In this document: piece after piece, positions 41,889 through 49,361 of the stretch
Numbering within the stretch: position 1 is the first letter of the stretch
How the letters are laid out: each line of letters begins with the position of its first letter
Origin: JBDGRJ01 sp042218065
Lineage (GTDB): Bacteria > Patescibacteriota > Patescibacteriia > Magasanikbacterales > UBA922
Length of the DNA stretch: 64,000 nucleotides
Reading direction: 5' to 3'
NCBI GenBank assembly: GCA_042218065.1
Contig: JBDGRL010000005.1
Coordinates: 1-64,000, forward strand
Translations under genes and position numbers: made by a program
Notes under the pieces: generated by a model
Seen by the model: only the letters and a program-made list of their open reading frames with translations
The model's database searches: none
Told to the model about the DNA's origin: nothing

Positions 41889-43253
41889 TTATTTTTTTGA
41901 AACTTTTTGCCCCTCTTCGGTATCTCTCACCTCATAACCTTTAGCTTTGATTTCAGCTCGCAGCTTATCGCTTCTTTCCCAGTTTCCTGCTTCACGAGCT
42001 TCGGCTCTCATTTCTAAAAGCTCTTGTACTTCTTCTGGTATTTTTACTTCTTTTTCTTTTAGTTCTAACAGGTCTAAACCGAGAATTTTATCAAATTTAG
42101 AGATTAAATTTCTACTAATTCTGTCTTGCTCAAATCCTTTCCAGAGTACAGATAGTGCTTCTGCAGTATTTAGGTCGTCGTTTATAGCTTCCATAAACTC
42201 TTCTTCAAGTTTTGGATCACCGGGTTTATTTTTATCTAAGCTGTTTGTCTTTCTTCTTAGCTTCTTAAGTCCTTTTTCGGCTGCCTTCAAAGCGTCCCGG
42301 GTAAAATTTAATTCTTTACGATAATGAGATTGTAGTAAAAAGTAACGGAAAGCTAAGGGTTCGATACTTTTATTTTTAATATCTTTCATAGTTACAAAAT
42401 TGTTTTTTGATTTACTCATTTTCTCATCTTTGACTTGTAGGAACTCTACATGCATCCAAAAATTAACCCATGGCTTTTTGCTTGTTGCAGCTTCGGATTG
42501 TGCTATTTCATTGGTGTGATGTACTGGTATATGATCAACTCCCCCCCAGTGTATATCGAATTGTTCACCCAAATATTCCATTGACATTGCTGAACACTCT
42601 ATATGCCAGCCTGGGAACCCCATCTTTTCGAAAGCTTTCCACTCCATTTGTCTGTCTTTGTCTTCAGGTGAGAATTTCCACAAGGCGAAATCATGCTTAT
42701 TTTTCTTTTCTTTCATCTCGACTCTAGCACCCGGATCTAAATCCTGCTCTTCGAGATTAGCTAATTTTCCATAATCATCTAATTTAGTAGTATCAAAATA
42801 AATTCCATCCGAAGTTTCATAAGTATAGCCCTTATCTATTAATTTTTGCACCAGATTTATCATCTCTTCTATATGTTCAGTTGCTATAGGCCATTTATCT
42901 GGAGGTAAGATATTTAAGTCACTTACATCTTTTTTGAAGGCTTTGGTATAAAATTCGGCTATTTCCTCTGCTGATTTACCTTCGCGTCTCGAGCCTTGTT
43001 CCATCTTATCTTTACCTTGATCCGCATCATCAGTGAGGTGCCCAACGTCGGTTATATTCATTATATATTTGACATTGTGGCCTTTATATTTCAAAACTCT
43101 ATATAAAATGTCTTCTGTGGTAAAAGCTCGCAGGTTACCTATATGTACATAATCATATACAGTAGGCCCACATGAATACATCTTAACTTGGTCATCTTCT
43201 CGGGGTATAAATTCTTCTTTTGATTTTGTTCTGGAGTTATATAGTTTTAGCAT
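41889..43253 (-). CDS. cysS: cysteinyl-tRNA synthetase
   Basis: Class I enzyme that charges tRNA-Cys. It has the zinc-binding Cys in MYSCGPTVYD, the signature HIGN (in YVHIGNLRAF), further zinc ligands in PGWHIECSAM and the following HHTNE region, and KMSKS in DEKMSKSKNNF. At 454 residues it is complete. It is transcribed leftward, with its start 130 bases from the divergent pilM. Confidence 0.96.
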   Translation of the reverse strand: MLKLYNSRTKSKEEFIPREDDQVKMYSCGPTVYDYVHIGNLRAFTTEDILYRVLKYKGHNVKYIMNITDVGHLTDDADQGKDKMEQGSRREGKSAEEIAEFYTKAFKKDVSDLNILPPDKWPIATEHIEEMINLVQKLIDKGYTYETSDGIYFDTTKLDDYGKLANLEEQDLDPGARVEMKEKKNKHDFALWKFSPEDKDRQMEWKAFEKMGFPGWHIECSAMSMEYLGEQFDIHWGGVDHIPVHHTNEIAQSEAATSKKPWVNFWMHVEFLQVKDEKMSKSKNNFVTMKDIKNKSIEPLAFRYFLLQSHYRKELNFTRDALKAAEKGLKKLRRKTNSLDKNKPGDPKLEEEFMEAINDDLNTAEALSVLWKGFEQDRISRNLISKFDKILGLDLLELKEKEVKIPEEVQELLEMRAEAREAGNWERSDKLRAEIKAKGYEVRDTEEGQKVSKK

Positions 43254-43333
43254 TTTATTTTTTGTAAGTGCTTTTATTATATTTTCAAATTCTGTTTTTG
43301 TAAAGCCTCAATTTTAGGACTTTTATATGTTTG

Positions 43334-43342
43334 TGTTATAAT
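43334..43342 (+). promoter_or_regulatory. extended -10 promoter element upstream of pilM
   Basis: TGTTATAAT at 43334-43342 is a perfect extended -10 (TGnTATAAT) about 40 bases before pilM. No good -35 is present, as is usual for extended -10 promoters. Confidence 0.5.
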
Positions 43343-43383
43343 TTCTATAGAAATATTCGTTTTATTAATATCAAAATACTTAA

Positions 43384-44517
43384 ATGTCACTTTTTGGTAG
43401 TGAGGAACAAACTTACGTGGGGGTTGATATAGGCTCTGGAGGTATTAAGGTTGTTGAGCTTAAAGAAGAAAAAGAAAGACCTCAGCTTTGGACTTATGGT
43501 ATGGTGGAAAATCCTATTGATATCCACCTTGATACTGCTGACTCCACTCCTGAAGAACATACAAAAGAAAGTGGAGATATTGTTTTGCCAGAAGATCAGG
43601 ATAATAATACCCCGGAAGAAATGCAGTTGGATGAAGAGAAGGTTAATAAGTGTGCAGGCACTTTGGAAAAATTGATAAAACAATCAAAGGTGAAAGGCGA
43701 TGAGGTTACTGCTAGTTTACCGGTATCTTTTGTTTTTCATACAATAGTGACGGTTCCGGAGATGGAAGAAGATGATTTGAGTGAAGTTATAAAAGCAGAA
43801 GTAGATAAATTAATAAACAGGCCTGTGGATGAGATGCAAATTGTACATAGAGAAATACCAAACAGTGAAGATAGTGATTACCAGAGGTTTTTAGTAACTG
43901 CAGCCCCAAAAAAATTGGTAAAGTTCTATTCTGCAATATTTCAAAAAGCAGGCTTGCAGCTACAGGAGTTAGAAACCGAGGCTTTTTCTTTGCAGAGATC
44001 ACTGGTAGGTGATGATCCATCTACGGTTCTGGTTGTAGATATTGGTACTGAAAGATCTAATTTTTTTATTATGGATCAAGGGTTGCCTATGACACATAGA
44101 AGCATAGAAGTAGGGGGTGAGACTATTGATACTATTTTATCTGATATAACTGACTTAAAACAGCAGGATATTACACAAGTAAAGAAAGATGTATCACGTT
44201 TACAGGAGCAGGATATAGATCCGAGTCCGTTTGAGCAATTAACAGATCCTCTTATAAAAGAAATAGAGTATGGTTTTGACCTTTATGCTCATCAATCGGG
44301 AAATGAAAACAAAAGACCGGAAAAAATTATACTCACAGGAGGTTCTTCATTTTTCCCACCTATAGCCAAAGCACTAAGGGATTATTTTGATATGAAAGTA
44401 TTTATTGGGGACCCTTGGGCTCATGTAGTTTATCAGCAAGGATTGAAGCAAATTTTAGATGAGATAGGCCCTAGAATGTCTGTTAGTATAGGTTTAGCTC
44501 TCAGAAACTTAGTATAA
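43384..44517 (+). CDS. pilM: type IV pilus assembly protein PilM
   Basis: An actin-like cytoplasmic ATPase of the pilus inner-membrane complex. The N terminus YVGVDIGSGGIKVVELK matches the first phosphate loop, VLVVDIGTERSNFFIM the second, and LTGGSSFFPPI the adenosine motif. An acidic insert (about 35-90) is longer than usual. At 377 residues it fits PilM. It starts a cluster with a receiver protein, a pilin and the prepilin peptidase. pilN, pilO and pilQ are not adjacent. Confidence 0.9.
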   Translation: MSLFGSEEQTYVGVDIGSGGIKVVELKEEKERPQLWTYGMVENPIDIHLDTADSTPEEHTKESGDIVLPEDQDNNTPEEMQLDEEKVNKCAGTLEKLIKQSKVKGDEVTASLPVSFVFHTIVTVPEMEEDDLSEVIKAEVDKLINRPVDEMQIVHREIPNSEDSDYQRFLVTAAPKKLVKFYSAIFQKAGLQLQELETEAFSLQRSLVGDDPSTVLVVDIGTERSNFFIMDQGLPMTHRSIEVGGETIDTILSDITDLKQQDITQVKKDVSRLQEQDIDPSPFEQLTDPLIKEIEYGFDLYAHQSGNENKRPEKIILTGGSSFFPPIAKALRDYFDMKVFIGDPWAHVVYQQGLKQILDEIGPRMSVSIGLALRNLV

Positions 44518-44550
44518 TTGCAGAATTTCTCACTTTAATATATAATAACA

Positions 44551-44928
44551 ATGAGCTCTGAAGCTGATGTTTTACATATTGATAATGATAGCCACTTTCT
44601 AGATATTTACCAAGACTTCTTGTCAGAAAGAGGATTGGAGGTACATACTTGTAAAAATGAAGAAAGAGGTTTCCGTGCTGCAAAAAATAAAAATCCTAAA
44701 TTAATTTTGCTAGAAGTAGTGTTGGAAGATATGAATGGTTATGAATTACTGGAAGAATTGAAGCAAAATGGAGAGACGAATTACATTCCCGTAATAGTAC
44801 TGTCAAAACTGGGACAAAAAAGAGATCTACAAAAGGCCAGAGACCTGAACGCTAACGGGTATATTATCAAACAACATGTCAAACCTAGGGACGTTGTAAG
44901 ATATATAAAACAAAATTTTATTAAATAA
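44551..44928 (+). CDS. stand-alone receiver-domain protein with Glu in place of the phosphoacceptor Asp
   Basis: A 125-residue CheY-like receiver with no output domain. The beta1 acidic site reads HIDND (D11, N12), the usual phospho-Asp position reads LILLEVVLEDMNGYELL with Glu55, the Thr/Ser position is VIVLSKLG, and the conserved Lys is in GYIIKQHVKP. Glu at the acceptor site mimics a phosphorylated Asp in many receivers, so the protein may be locked active or signal without phosphorylation. It lies between pilM and a pilin gene, so a pilus-control role is likely but unproven. Coding is clear. Confidence 0.85.
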   Translation: MSSEADVLHIDNDSHFLDIYQDFLSERGLEVHTCKNEERGFRAAKNKNPKLILLEVVLEDMNGYELLEELKQNGETNYIPVIVLSKLGQKRDLQKARDLNANGYIIKQHVKPRDVVRYIKQNFIK

Positions 44929-44934
44929 CATCTT

Positions 44935-45393
44935 ATGTCAAAAAATAAACCAAAAGGATTTACTTTAATAGAGTTACTAGTTGTAATAGCGATTATAGGA
45001 CTTCTTTCAACTTTGGCTGTGATTGCTCTAGGTTCAGCAAGAGAAGAGGCTCGTGATCAAAATAGATTGTCAGATCTTAAGCAAATTCAGACTGCTCTAG
45101 AGATTTACTTTACAGAGAACAATCAGTATCCTGTTGCTAAAGAAGGGGTGGTCTTAGGTGGAAATAAAGCAAAATGCTTAAACCCAGAGAAAGGCTTTAC
45201 TCGTTCTGGTTGTGATAATTCTTTAAGTAAAATACCTTCCGATCCGGGAGAAAATAATTATGTTTATAGTTCCGAGGAGGGTGATACTTACACAATACGA
45301 GCCAGGCTTGAAGGAAAAACAAATGGACTTCAAGCTGGTCCTATAGTTGTTACTCCTTCGGGAATTAAAAACGCTGAACAGAAAAGTAATTAG
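44935..45393 (+). CDS. type IV pilin / GspG-like prepilin
   Basis: A class III signal: short charged leader MSKNKPKG, then FTLIELLVVIAIIGLLSTLAVIAL after the cleavage Gly, with the Glu at mature position 5. The C-terminal domain has SAREEARDQNRLSDLKQIQTALEIYF as in GspG-type pilins, and two Cys (KCLN and GCDN) that could form a disulfide loop. At 152 residues it fits. Immediately downstream is the prepilin peptidase that would process it. Confidence 0.92.
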   Translation: MSKNKPKGFTLIELLVVIAIIGLLSTLAVIALGSAREEARDQNRLSDLKQIQTALEIYFTENNQYPVAKEGVVLGGNKAKCLNPEKGFTRSGCDNSLSKIPSDPGENNYVYSSEEGDTYTIRARLEGKTNGLQAGPIVVTPSGIKNAEQKSN

Positions 45394-45406
45394 TTTGGAA
45401 TAAAAT

Positions 45407-46177
45407 ATGGAAATTTGGGGTTTTTTAGCTAGTTTTGTTTTAGGTGCTGGATTTGGGAGTTTTTTGAATGTTTTAGTTTATAGGTCAAAAAAAGAAATTT
45501 CTCTATTAGAGCCTAGTTCTTTTTGTCCTAACTGCGAAGAAAAGATCAGGTGGTACGATAATATCCCTATACTTAGCTTCTTATTATTAGGTGGTAAATG
45601 CAGAAACTGTAAAGAGGAGATTTCATGGCAGTATTTTTTGGTAGAGCTCTGGTTGGCTCTAGTTTTTTTATTTATATGGAGGTTTCATGGTTTAGATTCG
45701 GGTGTAATTATTATACTACGTGATTGGTTTACTGTTTTTGTTTTGACCTTCATTTTTACTTATGACTTGCGTTATCAGCAGATACTGGATAGGGTTACCA
45801 TACCTGCAATCTTGATTATTTTTTTTGTAAATGCTTTTTTCGGCTGGGTGGGAGCAACTGCCATGATACTGGGTGCGGCTGTAGCAGGTGGCTTTTTCTT
45901 ACTGCAGTTTGTGGTATCGAGAGGGAGATGGATCGGGGGAGGCGATATCCGTTTAGGGGTATTAATGGGGGTGATCTTAGGGTGGCCGGAAGTGTTATTA
46001 GCCTTGTTTTTAGCTTATGTCATCGGTGCTGTAATAAGTATTATTCTACTTATTTTTAAAGATAAGAGTTTTACTAGCAAAACACCTTTTGGGGTGTATT
46101 TATCAATAGGTACTTTTATAGCTTTATTTTTTTATGATGAAATTTTAAATTGGTATTTAAATCTTGTCTTGTTTTAA
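45407..46177 (+). CDS. pilD: prepilin peptidase (A24 aspartic protease / N-methyltransferase)
   Basis: Cleaves and methylates prepilins at the inner membrane. It has the two CxxC zinc pairs in FCPNCEEKIRWYDNIPILS and KCRNCKEE, the first catalytic Asp in FTYDLRYQQILDRVTIP and the second in GGGDIRLG. Seven or eight helices are expected in the 256 residues, a normal size. It would process the pilins of both pilus clusters in this window. Confidence 0.94.
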   Translation: MEIWGFLASFVLGAGFGSFLNVLVYRSKKEISLLEPSSFCPNCEEKIRWYDNIPILSFLLLGGKCRNCKEEISWQYFLVELWLALVFLFIWRFHGLDSGVIIILRDWFTVFVLTFIFTYDLRYQQILDRVTIPAILIIFFVNAFFGWVGATAMILGAAVAGGFFLLQFVVSRGRWIGGGDIRLGVLMGVILGWPEVLLALFLAYVIGAVISIILLIFKDKSFTSKTPFGVYLSIGTFIALFFYDEILNWYLNLVLF

Positions 46178-46186
46178 TTTAAATTT

Positions 46187-48205
46187 ATGGCAGATAAAGA
46201 AATAAAACAAAAAGTAAAAAAGCTTAGAGAACAAATTAGGGATTTGAGGTATAGATATCATGTGGAGAACGATCCGGAGGTTACTGATGCTATGTATGAG
46301 GGTTTAATGGATGAGCTTAAACAGATAGAAGAAGAGCATCCTGAACTAGTTACTGAAGATTCTCCGACACAGAGAGTAGTAGGTGAGCCGGCAGATGATT
46401 TTGATAAAGTCGAACACTTGGTTGAGCAACATTCTTTTAATGACGCTTTTGATAAGCAGGATATGTTAGATTGGGAGGAGCGTATGATGAAACGGTTGGA
46501 GAAAGAACTCGGAGAAAGACCAGATGATATGAATTACACAGCTGAGTTGAAGATTGATGGGATTCATATCGTTTTGACTTATAAAAATGGCCGCTTAGTA
46601 ACGGGGGCTACTCGAGGCGATGGAGAAGTAGGGGAGGATATTACACGAAATATAAAAACGATACACTCTATACCTTTAAAGATAGATGAAAAAGAAACCA
46701 TGGTAGTTGAAGGGGAGGCTTGGATGAGTGAGAAGACTTTAGAAGAGATAAATGAGAGAAGAAAAGAAGATGGCAAAGCTGAGTTCGCAAACCCTAGAAA
46801 TGCAGCAGCTGGGACACTGCGACAGCTAGACCCAAAAGTGGTTGCTCGTAGAAACTTATCCTTTACTGCTTATGATATTACTTATGGACCTACTCCAGAT
46901 ACACAAGAAGAAGGGTTAAAAAAATTAGAGAATTTAGGTTTTCCTACAGAAGAAGATTGGGAAGTATGTGATGGGATAGATGAAATTATGGATACATATA
47001 ATAAATGGGTAGACAGAGAAAAGACCGGAAAACCTTTTTGGATAGATGGATTAGTAGTAAAAGTGAATCAAAAAAGATATCAAGATATCTTAGGATATGT
47101 CGGAAAAGGACCTAGATGGGCTATTGCTTTAAAGTTTCCGGCTGAACAGGGTACTACTGAAATAAAAGATGTTTACTGGCAGGTGGGAAGAACAGGACGG
47201 TTAACTCCTGTAGCTTTATTGGAAGAGGTGGACTTAGCCGGCACTACTGTAACTCATGCTACTTTGCATAACTATGATGAGATACAGGAATTGGGGGTTA
47301 AAGTGGGTGATCAAGTAGTGGTTGAAAAGGCTGGAGATATTATCCCTCAGGTAGTTAGGGTATTAGAGAAGATGCGGGACGGAGACGAACAAAAAATAGA
47401 AGAACCAAAAGAATGTCCTATCTGTGATTCGGAAGTTAAACGAGAAGAATTGAAAACTGAAGAAGAGTCAGCTGACCTGTTTTGTACTAACCCTGATTGT
47501 TATGCAAAAGAGCTCGAATCAATAAAGCATTTTGTATCCCAAGATGCTTTCGATATAGAAGGATTGGGAGAAAAGATAGTTAAACAGCTATTGGATGAAG
47601 GTTTAATTAAAGATGCTGCAGATATTTTTACTCTCAAGCGTGGGGATTTAGAACCACTTGAAAGATTTGCCGAGAAAGCCGCTGATAATTTGGTGACCGC
47701 GATTGATGATTCTAAAGAGATATCCTTACCTCGGTTTTTATATGCCTTAGGTATAGAACATGTGGGAGATGAGACGGCTTATCTTTTGTCAGAGAATTTT
47801 GGCAATTTAGAAAAAATAAAAAAAGCTAGTAGAGAAGAGCTAGAAGAAATTGATGATATCGGTCCAAGAGTGTCACAATCAATAGTTGAATTTTTCAATG
47901 ATGAAAAAAACCAAGAACTTATAGAAGAACTAAAAGAGAACGGGGTAAAAATACAAAATTTTCAGGCTGATACCACTGATGAATTAGAGGATGAAGTATT
48001 TGTTTTTACTGGAACTTTGGAAGATTTTACCAGAGATGAAGCCCAAAGAGAAGTGCGAGAACGAGGAGGTGATCCTGCTAGTTCTGTCAGTTCCAATACT
48101 GATTATGTTGTAGTTGGTGATAATCCGGGCTCTAAGTATGAAAAAGCAAAAGAGTTAGACATAGAGATATTAAATGAAGAAGAGTTTAAGGAGTTAATTA
48201 GTTGA
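46187..48205 (+). CDS. ligA: NAD-dependent DNA ligase
   Basis: Seals nicks in replication and repair, using NAD. The Ia domain is followed by the nucleotidyl Lys122 in AELKIDG. TRGDGEVGEDIT, FWIDGLVVKVNQ and the OB-fold VGRTGRLTPVA are seen. The zinc finger is CPICDSE...CTNPDC. HhH repeats follow, and a C-terminal BRCT domain from about residue 600 (EVFVFTGTLEDFTRDEAQ). At 672 residues it is full length. The stop TGA overlaps the TTG of the macrodomain gene, so translation is coupled if that start is used. Confidence 0.96.
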   Translation: MADKEIKQKVKKLREQIRDLRYRYHVENDPEVTDAMYEGLMDELKQIEEEHPELVTEDSPTQRVVGEPADDFDKVEHLVEQHSFNDAFDKQDMLDWEERMMKRLEKELGERPDDMNYTAELKIDGIHIVLTYKNGRLVTGATRGDGEVGEDITRNIKTIHSIPLKIDEKETMVVEGEAWMSEKTLEEINERRKEDGKAEFANPRNAAAGTLRQLDPKVVARRNLSFTAYDITYGPTPDTQEEGLKKLENLGFPTEEDWEVCDGIDEIMDTYNKWVDREKTGKPFWIDGLVVKVNQKRYQDILGYVGKGPRWAIALKFPAEQGTTEIKDVYWQVGRTGRLTPVALLEEVDLAGTTVTHATLHNYDEIQELGVKVGDQVVVEKAGDIIPQVVRVLEKMRDGDEQKIEEPKECPICDSEVKREELKTEEESADLFCTNPDCYAKELESIKHFVSQDAFDIEGLGEKIVKQLLDEGLIKDAADIFTLKRGDLEPLERFAEKAADNLVTAIDDSKEISLPRFLYALGIEHVGDETAYLLSENFGNLEKIKKASREELEEIDDIGPRVSQSIVEFFNDEKNQELIEELKENGVKIQNFQADTTDELEDEVFVFTGTLEDFTRDEAQREVRERGGDPASSVSSNTDYVVVGDNPGSKYEKAKELDIEILNEEEFKELIS

Positions 48206-48726
48206 TTAAACTAGACCTATTGGATATAAAAATAAAACAAGCCGACATAACAAATCAAACTACCGACGCTATAGTAAACGCAGCCAACTCCTCGCTTATG
48301 GGAGGCGGGGGAGTGGACGGTGCTATTCACTCGGCGGCCGGCTCTAACCTAAAAGAAGAGTGTAAACGTATTAGAGAACGTGAGTATCCTGATGGCTTGC
48401 CTGTTGGTGAAGCTGTTATTACTGACGGGTATAATTTGGAAGCGGATTATGTAATTCATACAGTTGGTCCTCGCTACAGTGAGGATGAGGATAGAGACCG
48501 CAAGCTACGAAATGCGTTTAAAAATAGTTTAAAACTAGCAGAAGAAAATGAACTAAGTTCTATTTCTTTTCCTGCTGTTAGTGCAGGAGCTTATGGGTAT
48601 CCTACCGAAAGGGTGGCTGAAATTGCTAAAAAAGTTACAACTGATTTTCAACCCAAAAGACTGGAAAAGATTATCTTTTGTCTTTTTTCTAAAGATGATT
48701 TTGAAGTTTGGGACAAATTATTTTAA
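48202..48726 (+). CDS. macrodomain protein (ADP-ribose binding / hydrolase)
   Basis: A single macrodomain of the MacroD type: DAIVNAANSSLMGGGGVDGAIHSAAG near the N terminus, GYNLEADYVIHTVGP in the middle, and FPAVSAGAYGYP. These build the ADP-ribose pocket with the catalytic-type Asn/Asp residues. Members deacetylate O-acetyl-ADP-ribose or remove ADP-ribose from proteins. The start is uncertain: TTG 48202 gives 174 residues and overlaps the ligA stop, while TTG 48220 gives a more typical MDIKI... N terminus. The link to ligA, an NAD consumer, is only positional. Confidence 0.85.
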   Translation: MIKLDLLDIKIKQADITNQTTDAIVNAANSSLMGGGGVDGAIHSAAGSNLKEECKRIREREYPDGLPVGEAVITDGYNLEADYVIHTVGPRYSEDEDRDRKLRNAFKNSLKLAEENELSSISFPAVSAGAYGYPTERVAEIAKKVTTDFQPKRLEKIIFCLFSKDDFEVWDKLF

Positions 48727-48749
48727 ACTTAAAATTACTCTTTAAATAA

Positions 48750-48801
48750 CCGAGTGTGTGACAGCTATAATATTTATGTATCATAGCTGTTGCACATTCG
48801 G
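48750..48801 (+). promoter_or_regulatory. long imperfect hairpin in the leader of the frameshifted gene
   Basis: CCGAGTGTG (48750-48758) pairs with CACATTCGG (48793-48801) through 9 pairs including one G-T, and after a 2x2 mismatch ACAGCTAT (48761-48768) pairs perfectly with ATAGCTGT (48783-48790). The 14-base loop is AT-rich. No T run follows, so it is not an obvious terminator. A TATAAT lies inside it at 48766-48771. Confidence 0.65.
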
Positions 48802-48823
48802 CAATTCACGACCAAAGAAGAAA

Positions 48824-48830
48824 AGGAGGG
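48824..48830 (+). promoter_or_regulatory. strong Shine-Dalgarno AGGAGGG of the frameshifted gene
   Basis: AGGAGGG at 48824-48830 ends four bases before ATG 48835. It fixes the start of a frame that stops after 36 codons. Confidence 0.75.
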
Positions 48831-48834
48831 CAGA

Positions 48835-49133
48835 ATGGACTTTGAAGACATTGAAAAAGGCGACATACTCAAGTGGAAAGGACCTTTTCAGTTAAGGATA
48901 GGAGAACCTCATCACGATTGGTATTATCCATGCCTTGTAAAGTAGTAGAAAAAGATGTAGAAGAAGGAACTATAATAATTATAGATTTTGATCAGCTTAG
49001 AGAGAGGGTTCTCGATAAAGGATCAGTACCTAAAGTTATAGAGCCTGCCGAAGATGAGTGGGTTAGAAAGTACATGGAAGACAGAGAGAGGAAATTCAAA
49101 AAAATATTTGAGCAAGCTAAAGAAGAACTGTAA
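48835..49133 (+). pseudogene. small charged protein gene split by a -1 frameshift
   Basis: From ATG 48835 the frame encodes MDFEDIEKGDILKWKG...HHDWYYPCLVK and stops at TAG TAG (48943-48948). Shifting back one base after the AAG continues smoothly as VVEKDVEEGTIIIIDFDQLRERVL...FEQAKEEL to the TAA at 49133. Joined, this gives a sensible protein of about 99 residues. The ATG 48873 in the second frame has no SD. It is either a natural -1 frameshift, a disabled gene, or a single-base assembly error. No family recognised. It belongs to the AGGAGGG group. Confidence 0.6.
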
Positions 49134-49361
49134 AACAACTGAAATTGCATGAAAGAGGCAGCTGAGGATTATTTTGAAGGAGCAAGTGCCATTTTGCTTG
49201 CTAATGAGGCAGAGCTTAACTAAATCAAAGGAGGAGGGCGAGGTTTACCTCGTCCGCCTTACAAAAATATTCTATTGACTAGGATTTTTTTGTAAGGTTT
49301 TTCCTGCGATTTTCAGTAGATTTTTTATTTAAAAATATGTCCGTTTTTAATAGTTATAGTT
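49134..49361 (+). other. 228-base gap with a GC-rich hairpin and no clear gene
   Basis: A 24-codon ORF (49149-49223) is too short to trust. GGGCGAGG (49236-49243) pairs with CCTCGTCC (49248-49255) in a tight hairpin near the end of the preceding unit; the 3' side lacks a T run. Another AGGAGGG occurs at 49233 with no start codon after it. The last 90 bases are AT-rich leader to hutH. Confidence 0.5.

Noticed and set aside
48203..48222. TTG at 48202 as the certain start of the macrodomain gene
   Set aside because: TTG 48220 gives an equally good or better N terminus; the start is left uncertain.
49149..49223. 24-codon ORF after the frameshifted gene
   Set aside because: No SD and too short to support; mentioned only as content of the gap.
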